Below, piece by piece: positions 32,923 to 41,783 of a stretch of DNA of 64,000 bases. How positions within the stretch are numbered: position 1 is the stretch's first letter; the number at the start of each line of letters is the position of its first letter. Origin of the DNA: Comamonas testosteroni (GTDB lineage Bacteria; Pseudomonadota; Gammaproteobacteria; Burkholderiales; Burkholderiaceae_C). The stretch is taken from contig NZ_CP043568.1 of the NCBI RefSeq assembly GCF_014076415.1, forward strand, positions 4,960,001 through 5,024,000, read 5' to 3'. The position numbers and the translations under genes are program-made. Under the pieces are notes generated by a model. It did no database searches, was not told the origin of the DNA, and saw only the letters and a program-made list of their open reading frames with translations.

Positions 32923-35900
32923 ATGGCAGAACAAAACACCTCCCCTCCCGCCAAGGCCTCCTCTTCGCCTCTCAAACGCCGCCGCTGGCTACGCGCGCTG
33001 GGCTGGACCTTTGCAGCGACCCTGCTCGCCCTGGTGGCGGCGCTTGGCAGCCTGCTGTGGTGGATTGGCAAGGACGACTCGCTCAACCAGACGCTGCAGC
33101 GTGTGGCCAGCTGGATGCCTGCAGACCAGTCCCTGGTCGCCAAAGAGGTCACGGGCAGTGTCAAGAACGGCGGCCGCATCGGCTGGCTGCAATGGCAGAG
33201 CCCGACCATGAAGGTCGAGGTCAGGCAAGCTCAGATCGGCTGGCAGTTCAGGCCTTTGCTACTGTCGCGCACGCTCAAGCTGGGCGAGGTTCGTATTGCC
33301 GAGTTGCGCATTGCCAGCACCCACGACCCCGACAAACCCGCCAGCGAACCGCTGCAGTCGCTGACCCTGCCGGTGAAGATAGAGCTGCCCTTCAAGGTCG
33401 ACCAGATCATCTGGCAAGGCCCGCCCGAAGCCGTGGTGCAGGACCTGCACGGTCGCTATGAATACACGGGAACCAACCACGAACTCAAAGTCAGCAGCCT
33501 GCGCTTTGCCCAGGGCACCTATCAGGCCCAGCTGAAGCTGCAGGGCGCCGCTCCCATGGCTATGCAGGCCGAGGCCACCGGCGATGTGCAAATGCCCAAC
33601 CCTCTGGACAAGGACGGCGACGCCGGCGCCACCATTGCCGTGCAGGCCAGGGTGACAGCCGAAGGCACGCTGGCCACCGAAGCGGCGAGGCTGGAGATCA
33701 AGGCCAATGCCAATGCCAGCGCCGAGATCTCCGGCGCAGACCGTCAAGGCAAAACAGCTCTAGCCCCCGAGCAGAGCAGCAACCGGCAGCCCTCAGGCTC
33801 GAAGTCCGGGCCAGCTGCAGACACTCCCCCCATGCAGGCGGATGTGGCGGCCAGCATCATGCCCTGGCGCGGTCAGCCGCTGCTGGCTGCCAAGGCCCAG
33901 CTACGCAATCTCGATGTCTCTGCATTCTGGCCTCAAGGACCGCGTACCCTGTTGACCGGCCAATTGCAGGCCGGCCCCGACGAAACGGTAGCTGCCGCTA
34001 CGAACCTGGAGGCTCAGCCCTGGAACCTGAGCACCAGCTTCAGCAACGCGCTGCCCGGCCCCTGGGACCGGCAGCGCCTGCCCGTGGCCGAGCTGATGGC
34101 CGGAGCCCATTTCGACGGCCAGCAATGGCAGGTCGACGACTCTAGTATCCAGATCGGCAAGGGCAAAATCGCGCTCAACGGTCAGTTCACGCCGAGCACC
34201 CGGTTGTTTGAAGGCCTGGCGGTCGTGGAACAGCTCAACCCGGCCGATCTCTACAGCACACTGGAAGCCGCCCCTCTGGAAGGCGAAATCAGCGCCAAGG
34301 CTGTGCAAGCCGAGCCTGGCAGCGGCGATGCCGCTGCCAGCAAGATTGTGTTTGCCGCCAATCTGCATGCAGTGGACGGCAAGCGCGACAACAAGACGCT
34401 GCGCATTCAGACCCTGGCTGCCAAAGGCCAGTGGCAGGCCCCGCTGCTGCAGCTGGAGAAACTACAGCTAGAAGCCCTGCAGGCCAGCGTCGACGCCCAG
34501 TCCGTGGAGTTCAATACAGAAACCCAGCAGGCCAAGGCTCGACTCAAGGCTGCGGTGCCCGGTGCGCAACTGAACTTTGACGGGCAGATGAGCCCTGCCA
34601 GCGGCACTGTCCAAAGCCAGCTGCAGCTCAGCTCCATGAGCACGCTCACACAATGGCTGCGCAAACTGCCGGGCGTGAAGGACCCGCTGGGCGGCGCTCA
34701 ACTCGATGGCAGCGCAGATTTGCAACTGGCTCTGAAGGGCGGTTGGGAGAATCTGCTCAAGCGCTTGAGCGCCGCCCATGGCGCGGCCATTCCCGCCAGT
34801 GGCTTGCAGATCCAGGCCAAGCTGCGCGCCGAGAAGATTCGTTATCTGCCTGCCGGCACCGCAGTCGACCAGGGTGCCGTCTTGCCTGCGCTGGCACTGA
34901 ACATTGACGGCAGCCCCGAAAATGCCAGGATCGGTCTGGCCGCGCAGGCCCAGCAAGCTGGCAAAAGCATACAGATCGACACCGCTTTGCAAGCCGGCCT
35001 GACGGGCGGCAAGGGCACGGCGCCGCAGGACTGGCAAGCCAGTCTGCAAAAGCTGCAGGCCCAGCTCACACCCGACAAGAACAAGCCCGCCCCCTGGGTG
35101 GTGCAGTTGCAAGCCGGAGCCCCCGTGCTGATCAAGCAGCGCACCAGTGGCAGCACGGTGCTGAGCACCGTCTATCAGTTCAGCGCCGGCAAGCTGCAGA
35201 TCACGCCCCCGAAGTTGGGCATCAGGCGTACCAGCAGCGAGCCGCTGGCACCTGCGCAACTGGCATGGGATGATGGCTCCGTCACCCGTACCGGCAGCGG
35301 CCAATGGGGGCTGCGCAGCGCAGGGCAAGCCCTTGGAATTCCGCTGGCCTGGGTCGATGCATTCAGCCTGGGCGATGACGATCCACCGCTGGAGGCAGCC
35401 GGCATTTCCGGCGACCTGAGCTTCAACACGCGCTGGAACCTGGACACCTTGGGCAAGGATCTCAAGGCCGATCTCACTGTCGAGCGTGCCGCAGGCGATC
35501 TGCGGCTGGCAGTAGACGATGGCTCCAGCACTACCGTCATCCAGACTACCGGCCCCACCGCCACACGCGCTGGCGGCACACGCACGCGCCAGATCAGCGG
35601 CGCAGGCATGCGCTCGCGCATCAAGGACATTCGCCTCAACGTGCAGGCACAGGGTAGTCAGGTCAACGCCAAGCTGCTCTGGGATAGCGAGCGTGCAGGC
35701 AAGCTCAGCGCCGACCTGCGCACCCAGCTCAGCTATCAGCAGGACCGCTGGACGCTGCCCGCCACGGCGCCTCTGTCCGGTCAGTTGCACGCCAATATGC
35801 CAGATATGGGACTGTGGGCCCTGTTTGCGCCACCAGGCTGGCGCATTCAGGGCACGCTGGCGGCGGACGCCAGCATCAGCGGCACCTTGCAGGACCCCAA

Positions 35901-37167
35901 GTGGCAGGGCGATATCAAGGCCGATGGACTCAATATCGTGTCTCTGCTCGATGGCGTTGACCTGCGCGACGGCATTCTGCGTGCCAAGCTGCAAGGCACC
36001 AGACTGGACATCACCGAACTGCGCCTCAAGGGCGGCAAAGGCAGCCAGGCGCGCATTCTGGGATATAGCGGCAACCTGACCCGTGCCCCCGAAGACGGCG
36101 GCCAGCTCACCGGCACGGGATATGCCCAATTCACACCGCCGGGTACAGGGAGCGAGTCAGGCCTGAGCATGAATCTGCAGGCCAAGGCCAGCAAGCTGCA
36201 GGTACTTGTGCGAGCTGACCGCCAGGTCAGCGTCTCCGGCGATCTGCAGGCACGACTGGAGCAAGGCCAGTTCACGCTGCGCGGCGACCTCAGCGTCGAC
36301 AGAGCCTCCATCATCCTGCCCGAGGAATCCGCACCATCGCTGGACAAGGATGTGGTCGTGCGCTCGGCGGCATCGCGCAAGGCCGAAGAGGAAGAACGCC
36401 ACCGCGCCGAGCAACAGGCCCGCAAGGAGCAGGCCCGGGCCACGCCGCGCAAGGTACCCGACATTCTCGTCAAGCTCGACATGGGCCGTGACTTTGCTCT
36501 GCAAGGCTTTGGCATCACCACGCGGCTGCTGGGCCAGCTCGAAGTACGAGGTGCCAGCTACATCGGCGGCCCGCCCAGCGTGACTGGCGAAATCCGTACC
36601 GAGCAAGGTCGCTACCGGGCCTGGGGCCAGTCGCTGAATGTGGAAACCGGCCTGATCCGCTTCAATGGTCCCTATAACAACCCCTCGCTGGACATACTGG
36701 CGCTGCGCCCGAATATTGCCGTCAAGGCTGGCGTGCAAGTGCTGGGTACGGCCAGCGCACCACGCGTGCTGCTGTACTCGGATCCCGCTCTGCCCGATGC
36801 AGAAAAGCTCTCCTGGGTGGTCATGGGCCGTGATCCCGCCTCTGGTGGGGCCAGCAGCGCCTTGCTTCAGCAGGCCGCCATGGCCTTGCTGGCCGGCGGC
36901 AACAGCTCAAGCGGCAAGATTGCGGGAAGCCTGGGTCTCGATGAGGTCGGCTTCAAGGGCGGCGGCGACGGCACGGATGCTGCAGGTGCTGCACTGACCA
37001 TGGGCAAGCGCATCTCGGACAAGCTCTACCTGACCTATGAGCAGAGCCTGTCGGGAGCCATGGGCATCATCTACATCTTCTACGACCTGTCGCGCAGCGT
37101 CACCTTGCGCGCTCAGACCGGCATGACCAGTGCCATGGACATCGTCTATACCGTTCGCAAGGACTAA
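32923..37167 (+). CDS. tamB: TamB-like translocation and assembly module protein
   Basis: A 1414-residue AsmA/TamB-family protein with one N-terminal transmembrane anchor (residues about 25-47), a long repetitive beta-rich periplasmic region expected to form a hydrophobic groove bridging the envelope, and the conserved C-terminal DUF490 domain (GRYRAWGQSLNVETGLIRFNGP broken near its centre, VLGTASAPRVLLYSDPALPDAEKLSW split likewise, YEQSLSGAMGIIYIFYDLS). A charged coiled-coil-like stretch rich in Glu, Arg and Gln occurs around residues 1150-1175. It is translated directly after tamA. Confidence 0.93.
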   Translation: MAEQNTSPPAKASSSPLKRRRWLRALGWTFAATLLALVAALGSLLWWIGKDDSLNQTLQRVASWMPADQSLVAKEVTGSVKNGGRIGWLQWQSPTMKVEVRQAQIGWQFRPLLLSRTLKLGEVRIAELRIASTHDPDKPASEPLQSLTLPVKIELPFKVDQIIWQGPPEAVVQDLHGRYEYTGTNHELKVSSLRFAQGTYQAQLKLQGAAPMAMQAEATGDVQMPNPLDKDGDAGATIAVQARVTAEGTLATEAARLEIKANANASAEISGADRQGKTALAPEQSSNRQPSGSKSGPAADTPPMQADVAASIMPWRGQPLLAAKAQLRNLDVSAFWPQGPRTLLTGQLQAGPDETVAAATNLEAQPWNLSTSFSNALPGPWDRQRLPVAELMAGAHFDGQQWQVDDSSIQIGKGKIALNGQFTPSTRLFEGLAVVEQLNPADLYSTLEAAPLEGEISAKAVQAEPGSGDAAASKIVFAANLHAVDGKRDNKTLRIQTLAAKGQWQAPLLQLEKLQLEALQASVDAQSVEFNTETQQAKARLKAAVPGAQLNFDGQMSPASGTVQSQLQLSSMSTLTQWLRKLPGVKDPLGGAQLDGSADLQLALKGGWENLLKRLSAAHGAAIPASGLQIQAKLRAEKIRYLPAGTAVDQGAVLPALALNIDGSPENARIGLAAQAQQAGKSIQIDTALQAGLTGGKGTAPQDWQASLQKLQAQLTPDKNKPAPWVVQLQAGAPVLIKQRTSGSTVLSTVYQFSAGKLQITPPKLGIRRTSSEPLAPAQLAWDDGSVTRTGSGQWGLRSAGQALGIPLAWVDAFSLGDDDPPLEAAGISGDLSFNTRWNLDTLGKDLKADLTVERAAGDLRLAVDDGSSTTVIQTTGPTATRAGGTRTRQISGAGMRSRIKDIRLNVQAQGSQVNAKLLWDSERAGKLSADLRTQLSYQQDRWTLPATAPLSGQLHANMPDMGLWALFAPPGWRIQGTLAADASISGTLQDPKWQGDIKADGLNIVSLLDGVDLRDGILRAKLQGTRLDITELRLKGGKGSQARILGYSGNLTRAPEDGGQLTGTGYAQFTPPGTGSESGLSMNLQAKASKLQVLVRADRQVSVSGDLQARLEQGQFTLRGDLSVDRASIILPEESAPSLDKDVVVRSAASRKAEEEERHRAEQQARKEQARATPRKVPDILVKLDMGRDFALQGFGITTRLLGQLEVRGASYIGGPPSVTGEIRTEQGRYRAWGQSLNVETGLIRFNGPYNNPSLDILALRPNIAVKAGVQVLGTASAPRVLLYSDPALPDAEKLSWVVMGRDPASGGASSALLQQAAMALLAGGNSSSGKIAGSLGLDEVGFKGGGDGTDAAGAALTMGKRISDKLYLTYEQSLSGAMGIIYIFYDLSRSVTLRAQTGMTSAMDIVYTVRKD

Positions 37168-37224
37168 GCATGAAAACATCCTTTACCCCTTTCCTTGCAT
37201 ACGATAGACGCTATCAATTTTGCT

Positions 37225-37500
37225 ATGCCACGCAACCGCACCGCGCTTGAGCAAGCCGCAGGCAAGCTCATACTCCGCATCCAGCAGGAATGGATTCTGG
37301 AACTGGGTGAGCCTGCGGCCGCAGACAGCGAGCAAGTCATGAACCGCGCCCATGACTTGCTGCAGGCCGCATCGGCCCGCCGGCCCGGCCTCGGGCTGCA
37401 GCAGCAGTCGATCGAAGAATTTCTGGGCAGGCAATGGCTGCACGGCCATCCTGGCGTGCAGCCATTCGTCAACGATCTGGCGGCGCTGGTGCAGTCCTGA
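37225..37500 (+). CDS. Conserved hypothetical small protein
   Basis: A 91-residue soluble, helical protein (PRNRTALEQAAGKLILRIQQEW, shown in part) with no recognised domain. The frame can be extended ten codons to a TTG at 37195, but the ATG at 37225 is preferred. It lies 57 nt after tamB on the same strand and converges on the dmeR-like gene, 38 nt away; a weak CAGGCC/GGCCTG hairpin lies between them. Confidence 0.5.
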   Translation: MPRNRTALEQAAGKLILRIQQEWILELGEPAAADSEQVMNRAHDLLQAASARRPGLGLQQQSIEEFLGRQWLHGHPGVQPFVNDLAALVQS

Positions 37501-37538
37501 TCCATCTATTCAGGCCCTCAGCGGCCTGCTGCCACGCC

Positions 37539-37814
37539 TTATTTGACGTAGGAACGCAGCACCTTCACGACCAGTTCCAGGTCCTGCTCACGCTGCTCGG
37601 CCGTTGTCGCTTCGGCACCCAGGTGCTCGCGCACATGGCCTTCAAGCAACTCCAGCATCAAGCCATTGACAGCCCCGCGCACAGCCGCCAGTTGCTGCAG
37701 CACCACGGCACAGTCCCGCCCCTCTTCCAGAGCCAGCTCCAGTGCCTGCGTCTGCCCCTTGATGCGGCGAATGCGCGCGAGCAATGGTTTTTGATTCGAA
37801 ACGGTATGCGACAT
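37539..37814 (-). CDS. RcnR/DmeR-type nickel/cobalt-sensing repressor (CsoR family)
   Basis: A 91-residue all-helical CsoR/RcnR-family repressor. The residues that bind Ni(II)/Co(II) in RcnR are all present at the same positions: His3 (MSH), Cys35 (RDC), His60 and His64 (EGHVREH). This fingerprint separates it from FrmR (formaldehyde) and CsoR (copper). It is divergent from a CDF efflux gene with a His-rich loop, and a candidate operator lies between them. By analogy with DmeR-DmeF it should repress the exporter until Ni or Co is in excess. Confidence 0.9.
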   Translation of the reverse strand: MSHTVSNQKPLLARIRRIKGQTQALELALEEGRDCAVVLQQLAAVRGAVNGLMLELLEGHVREHLGAEATTAEQREQDLELVVKVLRSYVK

Positions 37815-37852
37815 GGGCAGGAATTGTAGTCCTCATGCCTGCGCGGAAAAAA

Positions 37853-37867
37853 TACTGGGGTAGAGTA
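37853..37867. promoter_or_regulatory. RcnR-type operator between dmeR-like and dmeF-like genes
   Basis: The 15-nt TACTGGGGTAGAGTA has the same length and ends as the TACT-G6-N-AGTA operator known for E. coli RcnR, with a G4 tract in place of G6. It lies 19 nt before the transporter start and 38 nt from the repressor start, where it could control both genes. Site assignment is by pattern. Confidence 0.75.
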
Positions 37868-37885
37868 TATAAAAACAAGCCAGCC

Positions 37886-38827
37886 ATGACCTCATACACC
37901 GCCACCCCATTTACCCGACAGCACTCCCATAGCTTTGACCAAGGCAATCTGCTAGGTGAAAAAAATGCCAAGCAGGCCATGTTGCTGACGCTTGCCATGA
38001 TGATGTTGGAAATCACCGCCGGCTATTACTTCAACTCCATGGCCCTGCTGGCCGATGGCTGGCATATGAGTTCCCACGCGCTGGCGCTGGGCCTGTCCGT
38101 CAGCGCCTATGCCGCTGCGCGCAAACTGGCCAATGACAGACGTTTCAGCTTCGGTACCTGGAAGATAGAAATCCTGGCGGGCTACACCAGCGCCATCTGC
38201 CTGTTGCTGGTTGCCGGCCTGATGGCTTTTGAATCCATACAACGCCTGCTCTCGCCTGCCGCCATTCACTATCAGCAAGCCATAGGTGTGGCAACTCTTG
38301 GCCTGCTGGTCAACCTGGCCTGTGCCTGGCTGCTCAAGAACGGGCACCACCATCACCACGGCCATGAGCCTCACCACGAGCACGACCATGCACATGGCGA
38401 CCTGAACCTGCGCTCCGCCTATCTGCACGTGATTGCAGATGCGGCCACATCGGTCATGGCCATCGCAGCGTTGCTGGGCGGCATGCTCCTGGGCTTTGCC
38501 TGGCTGGATTCGATCATGGGTCTGGTCGGCTCCGTGATGGTGGCCATGTGGGCCTTAGGCCTGCTGCGCGATAGCAGCCGCGTGCTGCTCGATGCCGAAA
38601 TGGATGCTCCCGTCGTGGAAGAAGTGCGTGAAGCTGTTGCACAGGGTCCGCAACCCGTCAACATCACAGACCTGCATGTCTGGCGCGTGGGCAAAAACCA
38701 CTATGCCTGCATCATCGCAGTCGAGGGCGCTGCCACGGTCACACCGGACTACATCCGCCAGTTGCTGTCGGTACACGAAGAACTCACCCACGTCTCCGTC
38801 GAAGTCAACCGCACAGAGCAGGCATAA
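37886..38827 (+). CDS. dmeF: DmeF-type cation diffusion facilitator (Ni/Co efflux)
   Basis: A protein of about 313 residues with six transmembrane helices and a C-terminal cytoplasmic metal-binding domain. CDF metal residues are visible in ADGWHMSSHALALG and in YLHVIADAATSV. The N-terminal HSHSFDQGNLLGEKNA and the His-rich loop between helices 4 and 5 (GHHHHHGHEPHHEHDHAHGD) are typical of DmeF. The start at 37886 gives the family N-terminus. Control by the divergent RcnR-like repressor supports nickel/cobalt as substrates. Confidence 0.9.
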   Translation: MTSYTATPFTRQHSHSFDQGNLLGEKNAKQAMLLTLAMMMLEITAGYYFNSMALLADGWHMSSHALALGLSVSAYAAARKLANDRRFSFGTWKIEILAGYTSAICLLLVAGLMAFESIQRLLSPAAIHYQQAIGVATLGLLVNLACAWLLKNGHHHHHGHEPHHEHDHAHGDLNLRSAYLHVIADAATSVMAIAALLGGMLLGFAWLDSIMGLVGSVMVAMWALGLLRDSSRVLLDAEMDAPVVEEVREAVAQGPQPVNITDLHVWRVGKNHYACIIAVEGAATVTPDYIRQLLSVHEELTHVSVEVNRTEQA

Positions 38828-38878
38828 ATACGTCGGTTGAAATCCGCAGGCTGGTAACGCAGGTAGAATCCAGCGTCC

Positions 38879-38953
38879 CTCCCCGTAGTTCAATGGATAG
38901 AACGGTCGCCTCCTAAGCGACAGATACAGGTTCGATTCCTGTCGGGGGGACCA
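38879..38953 (+). tRNA. tRNA-Arg (anticodon CCU)
   Basis: A complete 75-nt cloverleaf with encoded CCA. The acceptor stem CTCCCCG pairs with CGGGGGG (one G-U pair), the D stem is GTTC/GAAC, the anticodon stem GTCGC/GCGAC holds a loop with anticodon CCT at 38912-38914, and the T arm ACAGG-TTCGATT-CCTGT is intact. Such minor arginine tRNA genes are frequent integration sites, and accessory DNA follows here. Confidence 0.97.
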
Positions 38954-39311
38954 AATTCAAGGCCGCGAAGGTGCATAACCTTCCGGCCTTTTTCTTTTCT
39001 CCCTCTGTAGACCTCAATTCGAAGTGCGCCAAAGTCCATGGAAGTGTGCCGCAATCCGGGGGCATCTGGGGGCACATTTGGGGGCATATTTTTAAAAGTT
39101 GGGGGCACATTTCAGATGCCCCCAGCTTTTGCCCCCAGGCTTCATCTCCCCCGCCCGTCGCCCAACCCCTGCCCGCGTCGGCGTGAATATAGACCAGCCC
39201 TTGTCTGGCGCTGGTATATGGGCCATGCTTTTCGACCCAGGCAGCCAGACAGCGCCAGGAATACTGGCCGCTCAATGCAAAATAATGTCCATACGCGTGC
39301 GAACTTCGCAA
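38954..39311. other. Gene-free stretch after tRNA-Arg with G-tract repeats (possible integrase-tail relic)
   Basis: No intact gene is seen. Four direct copies of a GGGGGCA-[CT]-[AC]-T type repeat lie at 39058, 39068, 39080 and 39101, with two inverted CCCCC copies at 39119 and 39132. On the minus strand these encode a Cys-Pro-Gln-rich segment running towards the tRNA, reminiscent of the C-terminal tails of tRNA-targeting integrases. This may be the relic of an excised or decayed genomic island. Confidence 0.4.
38959..38996 (+). terminator. Terminator of tRNA-Arg
   Basis: AAGGCCG (38959-38965) pairs with CGGCCTT (38984-38990), with a second AAGGT/ACCTT helix inside, followed by TTTTT-C-TTTT. 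Confidence 0.85.
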
Positions 39312-39929
39312 TCAAGCCTTGGCACGGGGCGTGAAGAGATGGATGGTTTCGCCGCGGGCAAGCATCTCCACCAACTGAGCGATGCGCCTGGCACGTGTCT
39401 CGGCTCTCGCGGCCGTCTGGATACGCCAAAGTATCGCGTAGCGATTGGAAGCGTTGATGCTTGCAAAGAAGGCCTTGGCCGCCGGCTCGGCTTCCAGTGC
39501 AGCCAGCAGATCCTCAGGCACAGTGGACGTACGCGCACTGTCATAGGCCCGCGCCCAGCGCCCGTCAGCCTTGGCTGCCTCTATCTGAGCCTGACCCGGG
39601 GCCTGCATCCGGCCCGCTTCAATGAGTGCCTGTACCTTGTTGACATTGATTCTTGACCAGACGCTGCGCGCGCGCCTCGGCGTGAAGCGCTGAAGATAGT
39701 GCTGGTCGTCAAGACTTTTCTTCTGTCCATCGATCCAGCCCCAGCACAGCGCAATCTCCACCGCTTCGGGGTAGGTGACACTGGGCTCGTTGGCGCCTCG
39801 CTTGGCGATCTTGAGCCAGAGGCCTTCGGAAGCAGCGTGATTCTTCTTCAGCCAGGCCTCGAAGGCTTTGGCGCTTTTGAACAGCGTTGGAGCAAGTTCG
39901 AGCGGGACGATGGATTTGACGGTAGGCAT
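39312..39929 (-). CDS. YdeI/OmpD-associated family protein
   Basis: A protein of about 205 residues with the conserved core HAASEGLWLKIAKRG, ALCWGWIDGQKKSLD and QRFTPRRARSVWSRINVNKV and a C-terminal helical region (AAKAFFASINASNRYAILWRI). The family (YdeI/OmdA) is common near chromosomal accessory regions; its function is not established. The ATG at 39929 follows a GTG that could also serve as start. The gene follows the presumed island relic. Confidence 0.88.
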   Translation of the reverse strand: MPTVKSIVPLELAPTLFKSAKAFEAWLKKNHAASEGLWLKIAKRGANEPSVTYPEAVEIALCWGWIDGQKKSLDDQHYLQRFTPRRARSVWSRINVNKVQALIEAGRMQAPGQAQIEAAKADGRWARAYDSARTSTVPEDLLAALEAEPAAKAFFASINASNRYAILWRIQTAARAETRARRIAQLVEMLARGETIHLFTPRAKA

Positions 39930-40088
39930 CACCTGGACCTATGCGACATGAGCACCAGCGTGGCTCGTGACATAGAGACAGGAGCCTGATGGATGGTACG
40001 GCAGGGCAAGTTTAACCAGATCCCCAGGCCTGTGGCAGTCGCAAAATGCCCCACACCCTTGAGGCCCCCCGATCAGGGACTTGAGCAA

Positions 40089-41444
40089 TCACCACAACTG
40101 CGCAAGCAATCCTGTCAGTCCTGCCGCCACAATGACGTAGATGACATTGATCTTGAAGCGGAGCAACGCGATGCCTGCTGCCAGCCCAATGACAATCGAC
40201 GGCCACTCTATGTGTCCTGCGAAGCCTTGGGGCCAAATGACATGGTAGGCAAAGAAAACCGCCAGATTCAGGATGACACCCACGACCGCAGCGGTGATCC
40301 CGGCCAATGGCGCAGTGAATTTCAGCTTGCCATGGGTGGACTCGATAAAGGGGCCGCCCAGGAAAATGAAGAAGAACGATGGCAGAAAAGTGAAGAAGGT
40401 CACTATCACTGCTGCGACGACTCCTGCGAGCAGCAGCGAATCCGCACCGAAGATTGCTTTTGTCCAGCCGCCCACAAAGGCCACAAAGGACACCACCATG
40501 ATGAGAGGGCCCGGAGTGGTCTCCCCCAAAGCCAGGCCATCGATCATTTGTGTTGCAGTCAACCAATGAAAGTTCTCCACTGCGCCCTGGTAAACATAGG
40601 GGAGCACCGCATACGCGCCACCAAAAGTCATCAGCGCGGCCTTGGTGAAGAACCACCCCATTTGTACCAAGGGTGACTTTAGGCCAAACGCCGTGGCGAG
40701 CACGCCCATAACGCTGCCCCAAAGCGTCAGGCAGACCAGCGACACCATCCAGAATCCTCGCCAGGAAAATTGTGCATGCGGCGGAGTTGGAGTGTCGTCA
40801 TCGATCAATGCAGCCCCGAGTGGCTGACTCGCCTTGCCTTTTTCATGGCTGGAACCACCAAAGGCTTCAGGTCGCAATTTGCCACCGATGAAACCGATGA
40901 CTGCAGCCGCAATGACGATGAGCGGAAACGGAACATTGAACGCAAAAATGGCGAGAAACGCAGCAGCTGCAATTCCCCAATGCCAGCGGCTCTTCAGCGA
41001 CCTCGAACCCACTCGGTAGGCTGCCTGTGCCACAAGCGCCGTTACAGCGGGCTTGATGCCATAGAAAATGCCCGCAATGACCGGCATGTCGCCGTGGGCC
41101 ATATACAGCCAGGCCAGAGCAATGATGATGAACAGCGATGGCAGGACAAAAAGAACCCCTGCAAAAATTCCGCCCCATGTCCGGTGCAGCAGCCACCCCA
41201 GATAGGTTGCAAGCTGCTGAGCCTCTGGCCCGGGCAGCAACATGCAGTAGTTAAGGGCGTGGAGAAATCGCTTCTCGGAAATCCATCGGCGGCGGTCTAC
41301 AAGCTCCTCATGCATGAGTGCAATCTGACCTGCGGGACCACCAAAGCTGATGAATCCAAGCTTCAGCCAGAAACGCAGCGCTTCTGAGAGCGAAAGAGAG
41401 GCCGGCGCAACCGGATCGGTAGGCCTGGGTAAAACGGTGTCCAT
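40089..41444 (-). CDS. chrA: ChrA-type chromate transporter (bidomain form)
   Basis: A 451-residue membrane protein with two homologous CHR domains, each opening with the FGGPAGQIALMHEE / FGGAYAVLPYVYQG type motif and about six helices. The N-terminal half has LLPGPEAQQLATYLGW and the C-terminal half GLALGETTPGPLIMV, both classical ChrA signatures. It exports chromate. GGAG precedes the ATG at 41444 by 5 nt; the frame extends upstream without family support. No chrB regulator is adjacent. Confidence 0.93.
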   Translation of the reverse strand: MDTVLPRPTDPVAPASLSLSEALRFWLKLGFISFGGPAGQIALMHEELVDRRRWISEKRFLHALNYCMLLPGPEAQQLATYLGWLLHRTWGGIFAGVLFVLPSLFIIIALAWLYMAHGDMPVIAGIFYGIKPAVTALVAQAAYRVGSRSLKSRWHWGIAAAAFLAIFAFNVPFPLIVIAAAVIGFIGGKLRPEAFGGSSHEKGKASQPLGAALIDDDTPTPPHAQFSWRGFWMVSLVCLTLWGSVMGVLATAFGLKSPLVQMGWFFTKAALMTFGGAYAVLPYVYQGAVENFHWLTATQMIDGLALGETTPGPLIMVVSFVAFVGGWTKAIFGADSLLLAGVVAAVIVTFFTFLPSFFFIFLGGPFIESTHGKLKFTAPLAGITAAVVGVILNLAVFFAYHVIWPQGFAGHIEWPSIVIGLAAGIALLRFKINVIYVIVAAGLTGLLAQLW

Positions 41445-41783
41445 AAAAACTCCATAGAGAATATCCAGCTCTTGGACGGGACACCGTCTACCCTTGCGGG
41501 ACGGGAGGCTGCTTTCCCGATACAGAAATTCTAGCCCAGTCTCCTGTGCTCTCATACACGCCGAAGACAAAGTCTGCAGCGACCGAGAGCAGCGCCAGTA
41601 CGTAGAGCAGAGCTGTATTTGCTGTGTGCTACAAGGAAATGCATTTGAGTCCTCAACGCCCAGAGCTCCTTCGCTGCAGATCTCTCGCGCATACGAAGGC
41701 GCCGAGCGCCGAAATTCCCCCCTTGAAGCACGCCGCAGCTCGGATCGCTAGAACCGCATCACCGATGGAGCTGCTTTCAATAT
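41445..41783. other. 339-bp region between chrA and the propeller pseudogene
   Basis: It contains the chrA promoter. On the minus strand a short frame (about 41640-41510) could encode one hydrophobic helix (ALLYVLALLSVAADFVFGVY) but has no start codon, so it looks like gene debris. Nothing else is identifiable. Confidence 0.35.

Noticed and set aside
39058..39140. Repeated GGGGGCA units considered as a CRISPR-like array
   Set aside because: Units are about 10-20 nt apart with no constant-length spacers, and no cas gene is near.
38890..39311. Minus-strand frames ending in a GIEPVSVA-type peptide across tRNA-Arg
   Set aside because: The C-terminal part is the complement of the tRNA and its flank, a known source of spurious peptides. 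Kept only as a hint of an integrase relic.
41494..41751. 85-codon plus-strand frame between chrA and the pseudogene
   Set aside because: No family resemblance and no ribosome site; probably non-coding debris.
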